Source: Methanocella paludicola SANAE | GTDB taxonomy: Archaea > Halobacteriota > Methanocellia > Methanocellales > Methanocellaceae | Assembly: GCF_000011005.1 (NCBI RefSeq) | Contig: NC_013665.1 | Location: 1,589,501 to 1,653,500, forward strand | Direction of reading: 5' to 3' | Length of the DNA stretch: 64,000 nucleotides | Shown: one piece after another, positions 16,201 to 24,407 of the stretch | Numbering within the stretch: position 1 is the stretch's first letter | How the letters are laid out: every line of letters starts with the position of its first letter | Made by a program: the position numbers and the translations under genes | Notes under the pieces: generated by a model | What the model saw: only the letters and a program-made list of their open reading frames with translations | What the model was told of the DNA's origin: nothing | The model's database searches: none

Positions 16201-16455
16201 TTATTTGAACTGGCCCAGCCATTTTTCATATTCTTTATGATGCTCGAAACATCTCATAATATATATCGTATCTTCCCTCACTAGATATGCGATACGCCCC
16301 TGCCCGACGTTTTCCTTGAAGAATGGTACGCCATGCTGGAGATGCCTGCGTGGTGGCATCGCAGCGATCTTATCTATGTGCTTTCTGAACCGGATATAGA
16401 CATCATTATCCATACCGTCGAGGTCATTTTCAGCCTCTTCGGATAGCTGGATCAT
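16201..16455 (-). CDS. RelE/ParE-family toxin
   Basis: This 84-residue protein has the RelE/ParE layout: N-terminal helix pair (S-E-E-A-E-N-D-L-D-G-M), the L-x-x-G-V-P-F-F-K-E-N turn, the central beta strands G-R-I-A-Y-L-V-R-E-D-T-I-Y-I, and the C-terminal H-H-K-E-Y-E-K-W. RelE relatives cleave ribosome-bound mRNA and ParE relatives poison gyrase; the sequence does not decide between them. Its start overlaps the antitoxin stop by 4 nt (ATGA), which ensures co-translation. Confidence 0.8.
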   Translation of the reverse strand: MIQLSEEAENDLDGMDNDVYIRFRKHIDKIAAMPPRRHLQHGVPFFKENVGQGRIAYLVREDTIYIMRCFEHHKEYEKWLGQFK

Positions 16456-16709
16456 TTCAGGCCACGCTTCCTGTTCTGGCGCTCCCGGACTTCTTCCCAG
16501 CTACGCGTCTTCATCTTGCCGCTCTCTATGTCGGCCATCATGCTCTCGCATGCCCTGGCAAGTAACTCGGTTTCTTCGTCCTCGATCTGTCTCTCGTAGG
16601 CTTTGAGAGCGTGCCTGATCGCCTCGGTCCGGTTTCCTGCGTAGCCGCGCTTGATAAGCATGTCGATGATGGCCTCGTATGGCTGGCCCAGGTTTACTGT
16701 GTAGCCCAT
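16452..16709 (-). CDS. ribbon-helix-helix antitoxin
   Basis: This 85-residue protein has an N-terminal strand (Y-T-V-N-L-G-Q-P-Y), a helix-turn segment G-Y-A-G-N-R-T-E-A-I-R-H-A-L, and a charged C-terminal tail that would wrap the toxin. This is the MetJ/Arc/CopG-type antitoxin plan. It lies first in the two-gene operon and overlaps the RelE-like toxin by 4 nt. As usual for such modules it probably binds its own promoter region between 16710 and 16790. Confidence 0.8.
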   Translation of the reverse strand: MGYTVNLGQPYEAIIDMLIKRGYAGNRTEAIRHALKAYERQIEDEETELLARACESMMADIESGKMKTRSWEEVRERQNRKRGLK

Positions 16710-16793
16710 GATTTTTCACCAATGATGTGTAAAGTATAATGGATATATAATCATTATGCATTTGACATGGTGTTCCGGGATACGGTCGCTTAA

Positions 16794-17696
16794 TTATAGT
16801 GCTGCCAGGGCGAGCCACTTGCCCATGCAATCGTTGGCTTCCTCGTGTATCTTTTTAGTGAGCTCTTCGCATTCTATCTGAAGCTCATCCCGCCTTTTAA
16901 GTAGATCTTTTATCTCGGGAATTTGTTCAACAAGTGCCGCCGTAATGTAGACAGTGGTCGTGCACTGCCTGGATATTAAATTCAGGCAGGGGAGCTTTGC
17001 CCAATAATGGCCCCAACCCTTGCTCCAGTCGAAGTCGCAGACCGTTCCGGGAGTGCGTATCTGGATAGCGTACACCTGCTCTACCGCTCTGATTTCGTTT
17101 ATTTTTTTAGTCTCGTACAGGTAATGGCAGTAGACTGATCTCGGCGATATTTCCAGGATCGGTGCCTCCGTTCTGCTTATAGTGCTCACTATATCGGTCT
17201 CGTTCTGCTTTAGCCAATCGTGGAACTTAAGAAAATCGTCGGCCATGCCACCCATTTTAATATTTTCAGCGATGTACTTGCCATGCTTGACTACAGCGTA
17301 GATATAGCGTGCGGACCTGTGCTCCCATCCCTCATTATAGTACACTTTCCCATCCCAAACGCCGAGCGTGTCATTGTCGACCTGTCTGATTTTCACCCTG
17401 CCAACACAGTTTAAGACCCTCACCAGCTCGGCCATCACGACGTAGTTGGGGCTCTCGAAAGGCTCGCTCGCGCTCTTTAATATAATTTCATCGGCTCGCT
17501 TATCATATTTTTTTATTATGCTCCGCCTGCGCCCTTCGGCCTGTTTCAGTGTCCATTTACGCTTGCCCATGTCCTCTACAAGGACAAATTTTTGTTTTTT
17601 GCACAACGCTATGAGTATATCGAGCTTTTTTATCTTGTCGATGTCAGCCTTACCGTCCACGGTTTTATCTTTAACGTTATTATTAACCACTCCCAT
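16794..17696 (-). CDS. unknown third protein of the MoxR/VWA operon, 300 aa
   Basis: I recognise no family. The N-terminus is basic and helical, with a K-R-K-W-T-L-K-Q-A-E-G-R-R-R segment. The middle is beta-rich with aromatic residues (V-W-D-G-K-V-Y-Y-N-E-G-W-E-H-R, W-S-K-G-W-G-H-Y-W-A-K). The end is a coiled coil (L-L-K-R-R-D-E-L-Q-I-E-C-E-E-L). ATG 17696 has AGGGAG immediately upstream. It follows the VWA/metallopeptidase-like gene by about 110 nt on the same strand, so it is probably the substrate or effector of that ATPase-VWA pair; this is inference from gene order alone. Confidence 0.55.
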   Translation of the reverse strand: MGVVNNNVKDKTVDGKADIDKIKKLDILIALCKKQKFVLVEDMGKRKWTLKQAEGRRRSIIKKYDKRADEIILKSASEPFESPNYVVMAELVRVLNCVGRVKIRQVDNDTLGVWDGKVYYNEGWEHRSARYIYAVVKHGKYIAENIKMGGMADDFLKFHDWLKQNETDIVSTISRTEAPILEISPRSVYCHYLYETKKINEIRAVEQVYAIQIRTPGTVCDFDWSKGWGHYWAKLPCLNLISRQCTTTVYITAALVEQIPEIKDLLKRRDELQIECEELTKKIHEEANDCMGKWLALAAL

Positions 17697-17807
17697 CACT
17701 CCCTACATTATGCTTCAATCGTAGAATGTCTCTATCGCCAACCACTTGTCATTAAATTATTTTTGACATTCGGCTTTCTCTTAGGCAGCATGGTCCAATG
17801 GCATTCC

Positions 17808-19076
17808 TCAGTTAGGTATCTTTATTGCCCACCCAAAAGGCACGTCCTTCTCGCTTATCCCGTCCGGACTAAGCACCCAAATCACTTCGTAAGGTTGACG
17901 CTCGCCGAAATCAGTCTCGCCATCCGTTAGACAAACAACGAGCCTTGCTGTGGGCTTATTCTTATTAATCCACTCCCATACAGGCACATGCGAAGTACCA
18001 CTACCGCCTTTTGGTTTCCACTCTAGCAAACGGTGAATGTCATGCTCGCTGACCGTGATTGAATCCTCCACCGCGGCACTATGGCATAACAAAGTCATAT
18101 TCAGCCCATGATAGCTTCGGCCAATGTTTACGGCCTCACTCATGAATCTGGTTAAAGTATCCCGGTCTATGCTCGGGCTGGTGTCTATAGCGACGATGAC
18201 ATCGCATCCCTCCCGGATAACAGAAGGCAGGTATGTACCGCAGGCGATACTTTTTTTGCCCGGTCGCCTATACGTGAAATCAAAGGGCAGTTTGTTCGTT
18301 ATGGCCCGGCGAAGCAAAATACGCCAATCAACCTTTGGGGGTAATAGCTTTTCTATAAGGCGTTCTATGCCCATCGGAAGAGCGCCGCGGCTCACCGCGA
18401 AGTTTCTTGCTTCAACCATCATTTCTTTACAATTAGCTTCTATTGCACTCGCCTCGGCCTCGTCCCCTTCACTTATGTAGATGTGTTCATCCAGGCCCGC
18501 TCCGCTCTCGCCTGTCGGCCGGCCGTTTTCATCGGTTTCAATAGCATTTTCGGGCTCGTCCTGCCCGGAGCTGTCGGCTTTTCCATCATCCTTATTTTTT
18601 ATATCATCATTGACCGTTGCCGCTGCCAGCATAAGCTCTTCGTAAACCTCTTCCGCTGATTTCTCGTCCAGGCCATCGATTTTTATGGGCTGGCCGTTAA
18701 GCATGGTCTTATAGGTATGGTTTTTCGGGAGTATCCCGCACGCAGGGAGCTTCATGCCCGCCGACAGCAGTATATCGTTTACTACCATGTCTGCAGCAAT
18801 GTTAAAGAGGCGTTTATCCTTATTCGCCATACGGATCATATGGCATAAGCCGTAGTGCAGAGCCTCATGTATGATGAGCCCTTCGACCTCTTTATCGGTC
18901 ACGGAGTCCACGAACGCCGGGTTATAGTGGACCTGGCCTTTATGATCAACGCCTATTGTCGGTAATTTACCTTCTTTAAATTCCAGGTGCATGACGAGAT
19001 AGCAGAAAAAAGGCTGAGATTGCTGCAAATGTACAATGCCCTTCGTGATCTTTTCGCCCGAGGTTAGATCCTGCAT
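17808..19076 (-). CDS. DUF2201 protein: metallopeptidase-like + VWA domain
   Basis: The N-terminal half contains I-I-H-E-A-L-H-Y-G-L-C-H near residue 70, an HExxH-type zinc site, and D-M-V-V-N-D, as in putative metallopeptidases of DUF2201. A disordered acidic linker (residues ~160-210) joins it to a C-terminal VWA-like domain with D-V-I-V-A-I-D-T-S-P-S-I as MIDAS and L-T-D-G-E-T-D-F-G later. Such proteins pair with MoxR ATPases, which remodel or activate protein complexes. The gene begins 16 nt after the MoxR gene stop and has GGCGGAAAC before its ATG, so they form an operon. Confidence 0.8.
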   Translation of the reverse strand: MQDLTSGEKITKGIVHLQQSQPFFCYLVMHLEFKEGKLPTIGVDHKGQVHYNPAFVDSVTDKEVEGLIIHEALHYGLCHMIRMANKDKRLFNIAADMVVNDILLSAGMKLPACGILPKNHTYKTMLNGQPIKIDGLDEKSAEEVYEELMLAAATVNDDIKNKDDGKADSSGQDEPENAIETDENGRPTGESGAGLDEHIYISEGDEAEASAIEANCKEMMVEARNFAVSRGALPMGIERLIEKLLPPKVDWRILLRRAITNKLPFDFTYRRPGKKSIACGTYLPSVIREGCDVIVAIDTSPSIDRDTLTRFMSEAVNIGRSYHGLNMTLLCHSAAVEDSITVSEHDIHRLLEWKPKGGSGTSHVPVWEWINKNKPTARLVVCLTDGETDFGERQPYEVIWVLSPDGISEKDVPFGWAIKIPN

Positions 19077-19092
19077 GTTTCCGCCTTGCCTC

Positions 19093-20193
19093 TCAGTTGA
19101 GGTATTTACCGTACCTCTCCGTAAATTTATCCAGATCCACTGCAGCGACCAGTTCCCTGGTAAAATTCTTGTTCATGCCCTTGATGGTCCGGTACATCCA
19201 TATACTGTATTCCGGCCGCATATTATCAGCCACGGCCGCTATCTTACTGAGCTTTTTCTTATTAGCCCGGTACTTTTCAATGAGCCCGCCAGCCACGCCA
19301 AATAGTAGCTGCGGCTCGGTTATCCTGGTCACTTCGTCCGGGTGGTCAAGAATATTATCCAGGTCTACATTATCGTACAGCTTTACATGTGCTGTAAATT
19401 CCACGGCTGTGGCCTCGCCCACAGCGCTCTCGGCGATCATCCTTATCTGTTCATAATCCTTAAGGCCGCTAATGCACCTGGATAGCTTCTCCCATGATCT
19501 CGGCGTCGGGAAGGAATATTCACCATCGAGGCCCGGCTTATACAGCAATGAGGGCTTAAACTTGATGAAGGCGAGCACCCTGGAATCGATACCGTGCCCG
19601 GCACCCCATACTGTCCAGTCATCGGCGTTAGGCTGAGCCAGCTTGACGTTAAGGAACCTGTTACGGAGCGGGTATGGTATCTCGTACACGGCCGCCCTGT
19701 CCGTGATGTCGTTTCCCGCAGCGACCACGTAAACGCCATCCGACAGGTGGTTTTCTCCGATTTCCCGGTCGTTCACGATCTGGTAGAACATACCCTGTAT
19801 CGACGGCGGGGCCAGATTAAATTCGTCCAGAAATAGTATGGCCTTCGTTTCCGGCATGCACATGTATGCATATACCATCGGAATGCACCACTCGAATCCA
19901 CCGTTCTCGTCGAACCTGGGCAGCTTAAAGTCGCCCAGATCCAGCATGAGAGCCCGCTGATCAACGAAGGTGAAATATTTAGACGTGTGAGCCATTACCT
20001 CTAGCTTTTCGCACTTTGGAATGTCATTCCATGCCATGAATTCCCGCTGTGCCCTGGCGGCGCACTCCATCGCGAATTCCTTTATGGTTTCCGACTTGCC
20101 GATGCCGATGCCGCCCCTTACGTAGAGGGGCTGTCCATTGTTATAAGAGATTTCCAGCACGGTCTTTAATCCGTTGTGATTTATATCGCTTAT
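19093..20193 (-). CDS. MoxR-family AAA+ ATPase
   Basis: Walker A reads G-G-I-G-I-G-K-S-E-T, Walker B is A-I-L-F-L-D-E-F-N-L-A, sensor 1 is V-V-A-A-G-N-D-I-T-D, and an arginine-finger segment (P-L-R-N-R-F) follows. This is the AAA+ core of MoxR/RavA-type ATPases, which act with VWA partners; the next gene supplies one. The first accepted start codon in frame is GTG at 20160, leaving only ~15 residues before Walker A. Coding similarity extends upstream (D-Y-I-S-D-I-N-H-N-G-L-K-T-V-L) to an ATA at 20193 that lies 9 nt after GGAGG, with a stop before it. I therefore favour the longer form. Confidence 0.85.
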   Translation of the reverse strand: MSDINHNGLKTVLEISYNNGQPLYVRGGIGIGKSETIKEFAMECAARAQREFMAWNDIPKCEKLEVMAHTSKYFTFVDQRALMLDLGDFKLPRFDENGGFEWCIPMVYAYMCMPETKAILFLDEFNLAPPSIQGMFYQIVNDREIGENHLSDGVYVVAAGNDITDRAAVYEIPYPLRNRFLNVKLAQPNADDWTVWGAGHGIDSRVLAFIKFKPSLLYKPGLDGEYSFPTPRSWEKLSRCISGLKDYEQIRMIAESAVGEATAVEFTAHVKLYDNVDLDNILDHPDEVTRITEPQLLFGVAGGLIEKYRANKKKLSKIAAVADNMRPEYSIWMYRTIKGMNKNFTRELVAAVDLDKFTERYGKYLN

Positions 20194-20278
20194 GTAGTCA
20201 GTCCTCCGTTAGTCATATCCCTTCGACGACTGTATAACGGCCATATATTGTAGCGTCCATGTCGTTTACTTTCTTTTG

Positions 20279-20419
20279 TTAATCGTACCTGTAAACAAAT
20301 GCCGGGCATTCATCGTCTTCCGTAAAGGCGAGAAGCTCCAGGGCAGGTAAAACGCTTACTTCACAATATGCCTCGTCGATGAAATAGAGACAATGGTAAC
20401 AGCATTTTAGTATTAGCAT
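20279..20419 (-). CDS. small Cys-rich protein, 46 aa, intact copy
   Basis: It runs from ATG 20419 to TAA 20279. The N-terminus is L-K-C-C-Y-H-C-L-Y-F, followed by E-A-Y-C-E-V-S-V-L-P-A-L-E-L-L-A-F-T and D-E-C-P-A-F-V. Five cysteines and a histidine suggest a metal-binding knuckle. The frameshifted relative at 11837-11978 shows mostly synonymous differences, the best evidence that this is a true protein. Both copies sit just upstream of, and divergent from, a TPR gene, with conserved hairpins between. Function unknown; a zinc-binding regulator or adaptor is one guess. Confidence 0.6.
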   Translation of the reverse strand: MLILKCCYHCLYFIDEAYCEVSVLPALELLAFTEDDECPAFVYRYD

Positions 20420-20465
20420 TTGATCTTTCGCCTGGCCTCTGTTTCACGTGTTCATGTGTTATTAT

Positions 20466-20545
20466 GGCCACGTTACCCGAGGATGGAGTAACGTGGCCTG
20501 TCCGGCCCTTTCGATAACACCATTATGGTAGATAATGGGAGGTGA
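20466..20545. other. tandem conserved hairpins, copy 2
   Basis: The 11-bp stem GGCCACGTTAC / GTAACGTGGCC (20466-20498) is followed by CACCATTAT / ATAATGGGAGGTG. Stem sequences are kept relative to 12019-12097 while the first loop has changed, which supports a structural role. Confidence 0.45.
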
Positions 20546-20775
20546 AAGCTGTTTGCTTTGGGCCGGTTGTTGGTCGTACCCGATTCACGAGCCGCCCGGT
20601 GGTGATAAGATATGACATTTGGTGATAAGCTATGATACACATTTACCGGACGGTTCGTGTACTACCCATTAAGTAGCTTTTAGTATAAATAATTAACTTA
20701 TTACATAAAAAGTTGTTATATTACAAGCATTTACATTATAATAATACATAATAATCGGTCGAAATTTGAACTATT

Positions 20776-21404
20776 ATGGACAAGCAGATCATTCATTCAG
20801 AGGATGAATAGTGGTCATGAACAGGGCGAACTTCATCCACTGGAAGGATATGATCGACGAGTTGATCGCGGAATATATGAGGGCACTGGAGCTCGACCCC
20901 TATGATGCTATGGCGCATTTCAATCTCGCAATTGCCCACCAAGATAAGAATATGCTGGAAGAGGCCATCGGCGAATATAAAATGGCCCGGGTACTGAACC
21001 CGTATGATTTCAAGGTGCAGAATAATGACGGGGCGCTGCACCTGAACAAAGGCAGGATGTATGACGCTTTGCTGTAGTTCCGGGAGTCGGTCAGGCTGAA
21101 CCCGAATGACTATATATCGCATATGAACCTGGGCGTGACGTTGATCAAGAAGGATATGGTCGATGATGGGCTTAAGGAGCTTGAGAAAGCTATTGAGCTG
21201 AACCCACAATATGCCGATGCATACTATGAGCTCGGATCGTTCTTTGAGAAGGCCCAGGATGTAACAAAAGCCCGGGGGGCATATGAGAGCTTCGTGAAGT
21301 ATGCCTCAAAAGATGATGAAAGAGTTGAGCGGATAAGCAAGCATTTAGTTGAGATAAAAGAAAGAGAGGATGCTGAGAAAAAGGGGGAACAAGTTTACCA
21401 ATAA
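20776..21404 (+). pseudogene. decayed TPR gene (internal deletion, frameshift and nonsense)
   Basis: It begins like the 805-residue TPR gene (M-D-K-Q-I-I) and within 12 codons joins sequence matching that gene near codon 603, losing about 600 codons, with a stop at the junction. A later TAG at 21075 replaces a glutamate codon (context L-L-E-F-R-E-S-V in the parent). The remaining frame continues to 21404, ending G-E-Q-V-Y-Q. Open stretches remain at 20811-21077 and 21123-21404, but no complete protein can be made. It directly borders the AT-rich defence island. Confidence 0.8.
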
Positions 21405-21516
21405 ATGGTAATAAATGTAAAAAATTAATTATTTATGAAATCATTACATATATTTTTAAGGAAAGGTTTTAAGGTAGATTGCGCATACCAGTATTATATT
21501 TACTATAAGTGGTATA

Positions 21517-22539
21517 ATGGTAATATTGAATATTAACTATCCGCTATTGGATCAAAAACCTGAAAAAAGATTGCTATTTTTGAACACGATAATAGATGTT
21601 ATTCGTTCTGACCATCCTATAGTTTTAAATAAAATTTTAACTGAATCTGATATGAATACTTTTTTGAAGATAATTAATTCTGCGTATAAAGATGTATTTA
21701 TTATTGATAATTATTCCTTATCAAAAAAAGGGATATTAGATGGTGAAATTGTTTTAGGTTTAGATATTCTATTCAAAGATATTCAAGATAAAAAGTTAAA
21801 TCCGTTTAACCAAATTCCGAGTATGGAAAATAAAGATGATTCTATATTATTAAAAAGGGTTGATTTAACATTAAATACTTTAAAAAATTATATCTTAAAT
21901 CCGGGATTTTTTAATTTATGGCTTTTTAAATATTTTGATAATATGTTTATACCATATAACAATACCGGATATACAATATATAAAGCATATTTTGATGAAA
22001 TGAAAATCGATGAAGTTAAAACATATTTTAGATCTGAGTTAATCGCTTCTGAAATTAGAAGATTACAAAAAAGAGAAAGTAATAACCAAATTAGCCATAC
22101 AGATTGTGTTCATGTTATTGAATTTGTAAATGAATTTATGGAAACCCTGGATATTAGAACAAAAGAGTATCAAGCAGACAATATAAAAAAATTGATAAGT
22201 GAGTTAACTGATGGCAGATATGATAGCGAAGAAGATACTAATAATTTAACAAAAGATAAAATTCTATTATTAGTCGATGACCAAGTTAAAAAAGGTAGAG
22301 TAATAAGTCATTATAAAAATGCGCAAGTACTGTTCATAGATAGTAATGTGATAACTCGATCTTTAGGACCACGATATTTAGTGGTTTCACAAATGTTAAA
22401 AAAATTTGACTCTGCAAATTTAATAATTGTCGAACCTTTAAAAATTGTTGGAATTCAAGAGGCAAAACAATTATTAGAAGAAGGAATTGATGCAGGACCA
22501 TCGGTCGATGCAGTTAATGAATATTTGTCGAAGTGTTAG
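21517..22539 (+). CDS. unknown first gene of the PglZ-helicase cassette, 340 aa
   Basis: I do not recognise a family. The sequence is helical and Lys/Asn/Ile-rich, with a C-terminal segment that looks like a small alpha/beta domain (K-I-L-L-L-V-D-D-Q-V-K-K-G-R, A-Q-V-L-F-I-D-S-N, A-N-L-I-I-V-E-P-L) and could be receiver- or PIN-like; that is only a guess. Codon use is strongly AT-rich, as in the next three genes. It ends 3 nt before the PglZ gene, so the cassette is one transcription unit. There is no convincing Shine-Dalgarno site; a TATA-like TTATATTTA lies about 25 nt upstream, so the mRNA may be leaderless. Confidence 0.65.
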   Translation: MVILNINYPLLDQKPEKRLLFLNTIIDVIRSDHPIVLNKILTESDMNTFLKIINSAYKDVFIIDNYSLSKKGILDGEIVLGLDILFKDIQDKKLNPFNQIPSMENKDDSILLKRVDLTLNTLKNYILNPGFFNLWLFKYFDNMFIPYNNTGYTIYKAYFDEMKIDEVKTYFRSELIASEIRRLQKRESNNQISHTDCVHVIEFVNEFMETLDIRTKEYQADNIKKLISELTDGRYDSEEDTNNLTKDKILLLVDDQVKKGRVISHYKNAQVLFIDSNVITRSLGPRYLVVSQMLKKFDSANLIIVEPLKIVGIQEAKQLLEEGIDAGPSVDAVNEYLSKC

Positions 22540-22542
22540 ACG

Positions 22543-24399
22543 ATGTTTGAAAGTAAAAAAATCGATATTGTAAATGAGTTCCAGGATATACGAACAGTAT
22601 TACTTTTAAGATTACGGGAAGGAAAAATCACTCAAGATGAGATATCACAAATAACTTTTTATTTAAAATCACCCAGGGAGACTCTAGATATCAATAGAAG
22701 GGATATTGGTAATCAGGAATTAATAACAGAGGATATTAACTCTTTGAGTAATAAAAAATTGATCCTATACACATTAATTAAGTTAAACCAATACTATAAA
22801 AAAGACAAAGAAGAATATATCAGGGTTTGTGTCGATGGGCAAAGCATCGTTTGGGAGAGCGTTTTTAATTCGGCAGAAAAAATAATCCAGATAAGAAATC
22901 GATTACAGTCTATTGATAATGATGCTTATGAGAATGATTATGTAAAATCAAACAAAATTGTTAGAAAGCACTTAGCACTTCTTGCAGAATCTTATAAAGA
23001 GTTATTACTATTCGAGAAGCAGATGGGTATAGACCGTTATCTTGCCACATCTGGGCTTAAGGATATTAAAATATTGCATGATATGGTAACAGAAACGCGT
23101 AAAATTTGTAACGATAAACTCAATAATTATATTAATATTTACCAAGAAAAATGGAATCTAACATCTGTATCATTGTGTATTAAAAAGATGTTCAATCCGA
23201 AAATATATGATTCGGCAGTAACATCCTGCATGTATTCAGACCAGCAAAGAGTGATCTATGTATTATTGGATGGCTTTGGATATTCTCAATATTTATGGTT
23301 GTCTAATGGTTTAAAAGAAAGAAAAAGTACTACATTTGGTATAAATCTATTTGAGTGGTTACAAGGAAAAGATGAGTACAATGATAAATTAATACTAGGT
23401 TCGACATTAATTACGGATACAGGTGCCGCGTTAACTACTATATTCACGGGGCTGTTACCTGTAGAAACTAGAGTTATATCATCTAAAGTATATAATGGTA
23501 CATTAAACGATAAAGAAAAGATTGCGGATGTAAAAAGAGTAGCAGAAGGGGGGTTATCAAGATATATTGGAAAGAAACCTGAAACGTTTCTGAATCATAT
23601 CAAAGATATCCAATTTAATATACTTAGTGCAACCAAATCTAGTAAGGTCACTAGTGATTTTACTAAGATGCTATATGGTGACAATAATGTTGTTAATATA
23701 GACCCTTCCGACCGTTTGTTCAAAAACATTGTTAAAACAATTGTTAATAATAAAAAGCAATTGATTATTGCTTATTATCCATTAATCGATCACTCTGGCC
23801 ATACAATAGGTTCATTTACATCTTTTGAATCGTATGAGTATGAAAAATTGAACTTATTACTTGTGGAATTTATGCTTGACCTTGCGAAAAATAAAAAAGA
23901 AATTTTTGATGGTAAAACAACTATAATATTTTCAGCTGATCATGGGATGTTTGAGACGTCGTCCAAATATATAACTAAAAAAGAGATAAAAGAGGAATTT
24001 GAGCATAGTAAGCTTAAATCGCCGTATATATCTGTTAGTAATCGATGTCTACTCTTTTATGATATAAATAGGATGGATCTCGAAGAGTCATACTCTTTAA
24101 TAAAGGGGTTATTAGAGAAAAAGGGTATTCCGAACAGAATTTATAGGTATAATGATCCTATTATAGAAAAGTTGCTTTGTAAGAAAAATGAACCAATTGA
24201 CTATAGGGCACCAGATATTGTTTGTCTTTTTAGTGATGAAGGAATTGCTGTACCGTTTAAAGATATAGATGAAACAATGCTACATTATGGCGGGCATGGT
24301 GGATGCAGTAGTGAGGAAGTATTCGTTCCATTTATTACCCTCCGATTAACAGAGCGTCTATATGAAGATTTAACAGGTTATTTTTCCAAATTAGGATAG
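22543..24399 (+). CDS. pglZ: PglZ-domain alkaline phosphatase-superfamily protein
   Basis: After a helical N-terminus (~230 residues) come the metal-binding and nucleophile motifs of the alkaline phosphatase superfamily: V-L-L-D-G-F-G (~240), I-T-D-T-G-A-A-L-T (~290), D-H-S-G-H (~415), F-S-A-D-H-G-M (~463). The C-terminal Y-G-G-H-G-G-C-S-S-E-E-V-F-V-P (~582) is the hallmark closing motif of PglZ proteins. PglZ is the shared core of BREX and Pgl phage-defence systems, where it is needed for methylation and exclusion; its substrate is still unsettled. At 618 residues it is shorter than BREX type 1 PglZ. Neighbours are a helicase-DUF1998 protein and two unknown proteins, not BrxC/BrxL. Confidence 0.85.
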   Translation: MFESKKIDIVNEFQDIRTVLLLRLREGKITQDEISQITFYLKSPRETLDINRRDIGNQELITEDINSLSNKKLILYTLIKLNQYYKKDKEEYIRVCVDGQSIVWESVFNSAEKIIQIRNRLQSIDNDAYENDYVKSNKIVRKHLALLAESYKELLLFEKQMGIDRYLATSGLKDIKILHDMVTETRKICNDKLNNYINIYQEKWNLTSVSLCIKKMFNPKIYDSAVTSCMYSDQQRVIYVLLDGFGYSQYLWLSNGLKERKSTTFGINLFEWLQGKDEYNDKLILGSTLITDTGAALTTIFTGLLPVETRVISSKVYNGTLNDKEKIADVKRVAEGGLSRYIGKKPETFLNHIKDIQFNILSATKSSKVTSDFTKMLYGDNNVVNIDPSDRLFKNIVKTIVNNKKQLIIAYYPLIDHSGHTIGSFTSFESYEYEKLNLLLVEFMLDLAKNKKEIFDGKTTIIFSADHGMFETSSKYITKKEIKEEFEHSKLKSPYISVSNRCLLFYDINRMDLEESYSLIKGLLEKKGIPNRIYRYNDPIIEKLLCKKNEPIDYRAPDIVCLFSDEGIAVPFKDIDETMLHYGGHGGCSSEEVFVPFITLRLTERLYEDLTGYFSKLG

Positions 24400-24407
24400 G
24401 TGAATTT

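Larger units (their letters stand above)
20275..20800. repeat. segmental duplication, copy 2
   Basis: This is the counterpart of 11830-12340: intact small Cys-rich gene, the two hairpins, two GGTGATAAG(A/C)TATG motifs near 20601 and 20620, then a leader ending in a start resembling that of the 805-residue TPR gene. After about 10 codons the copy jumps to sequence matching the TPR gene near 14125, so an internal deletion of roughly 1.8 kb occurred. Confidence 0.8.
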
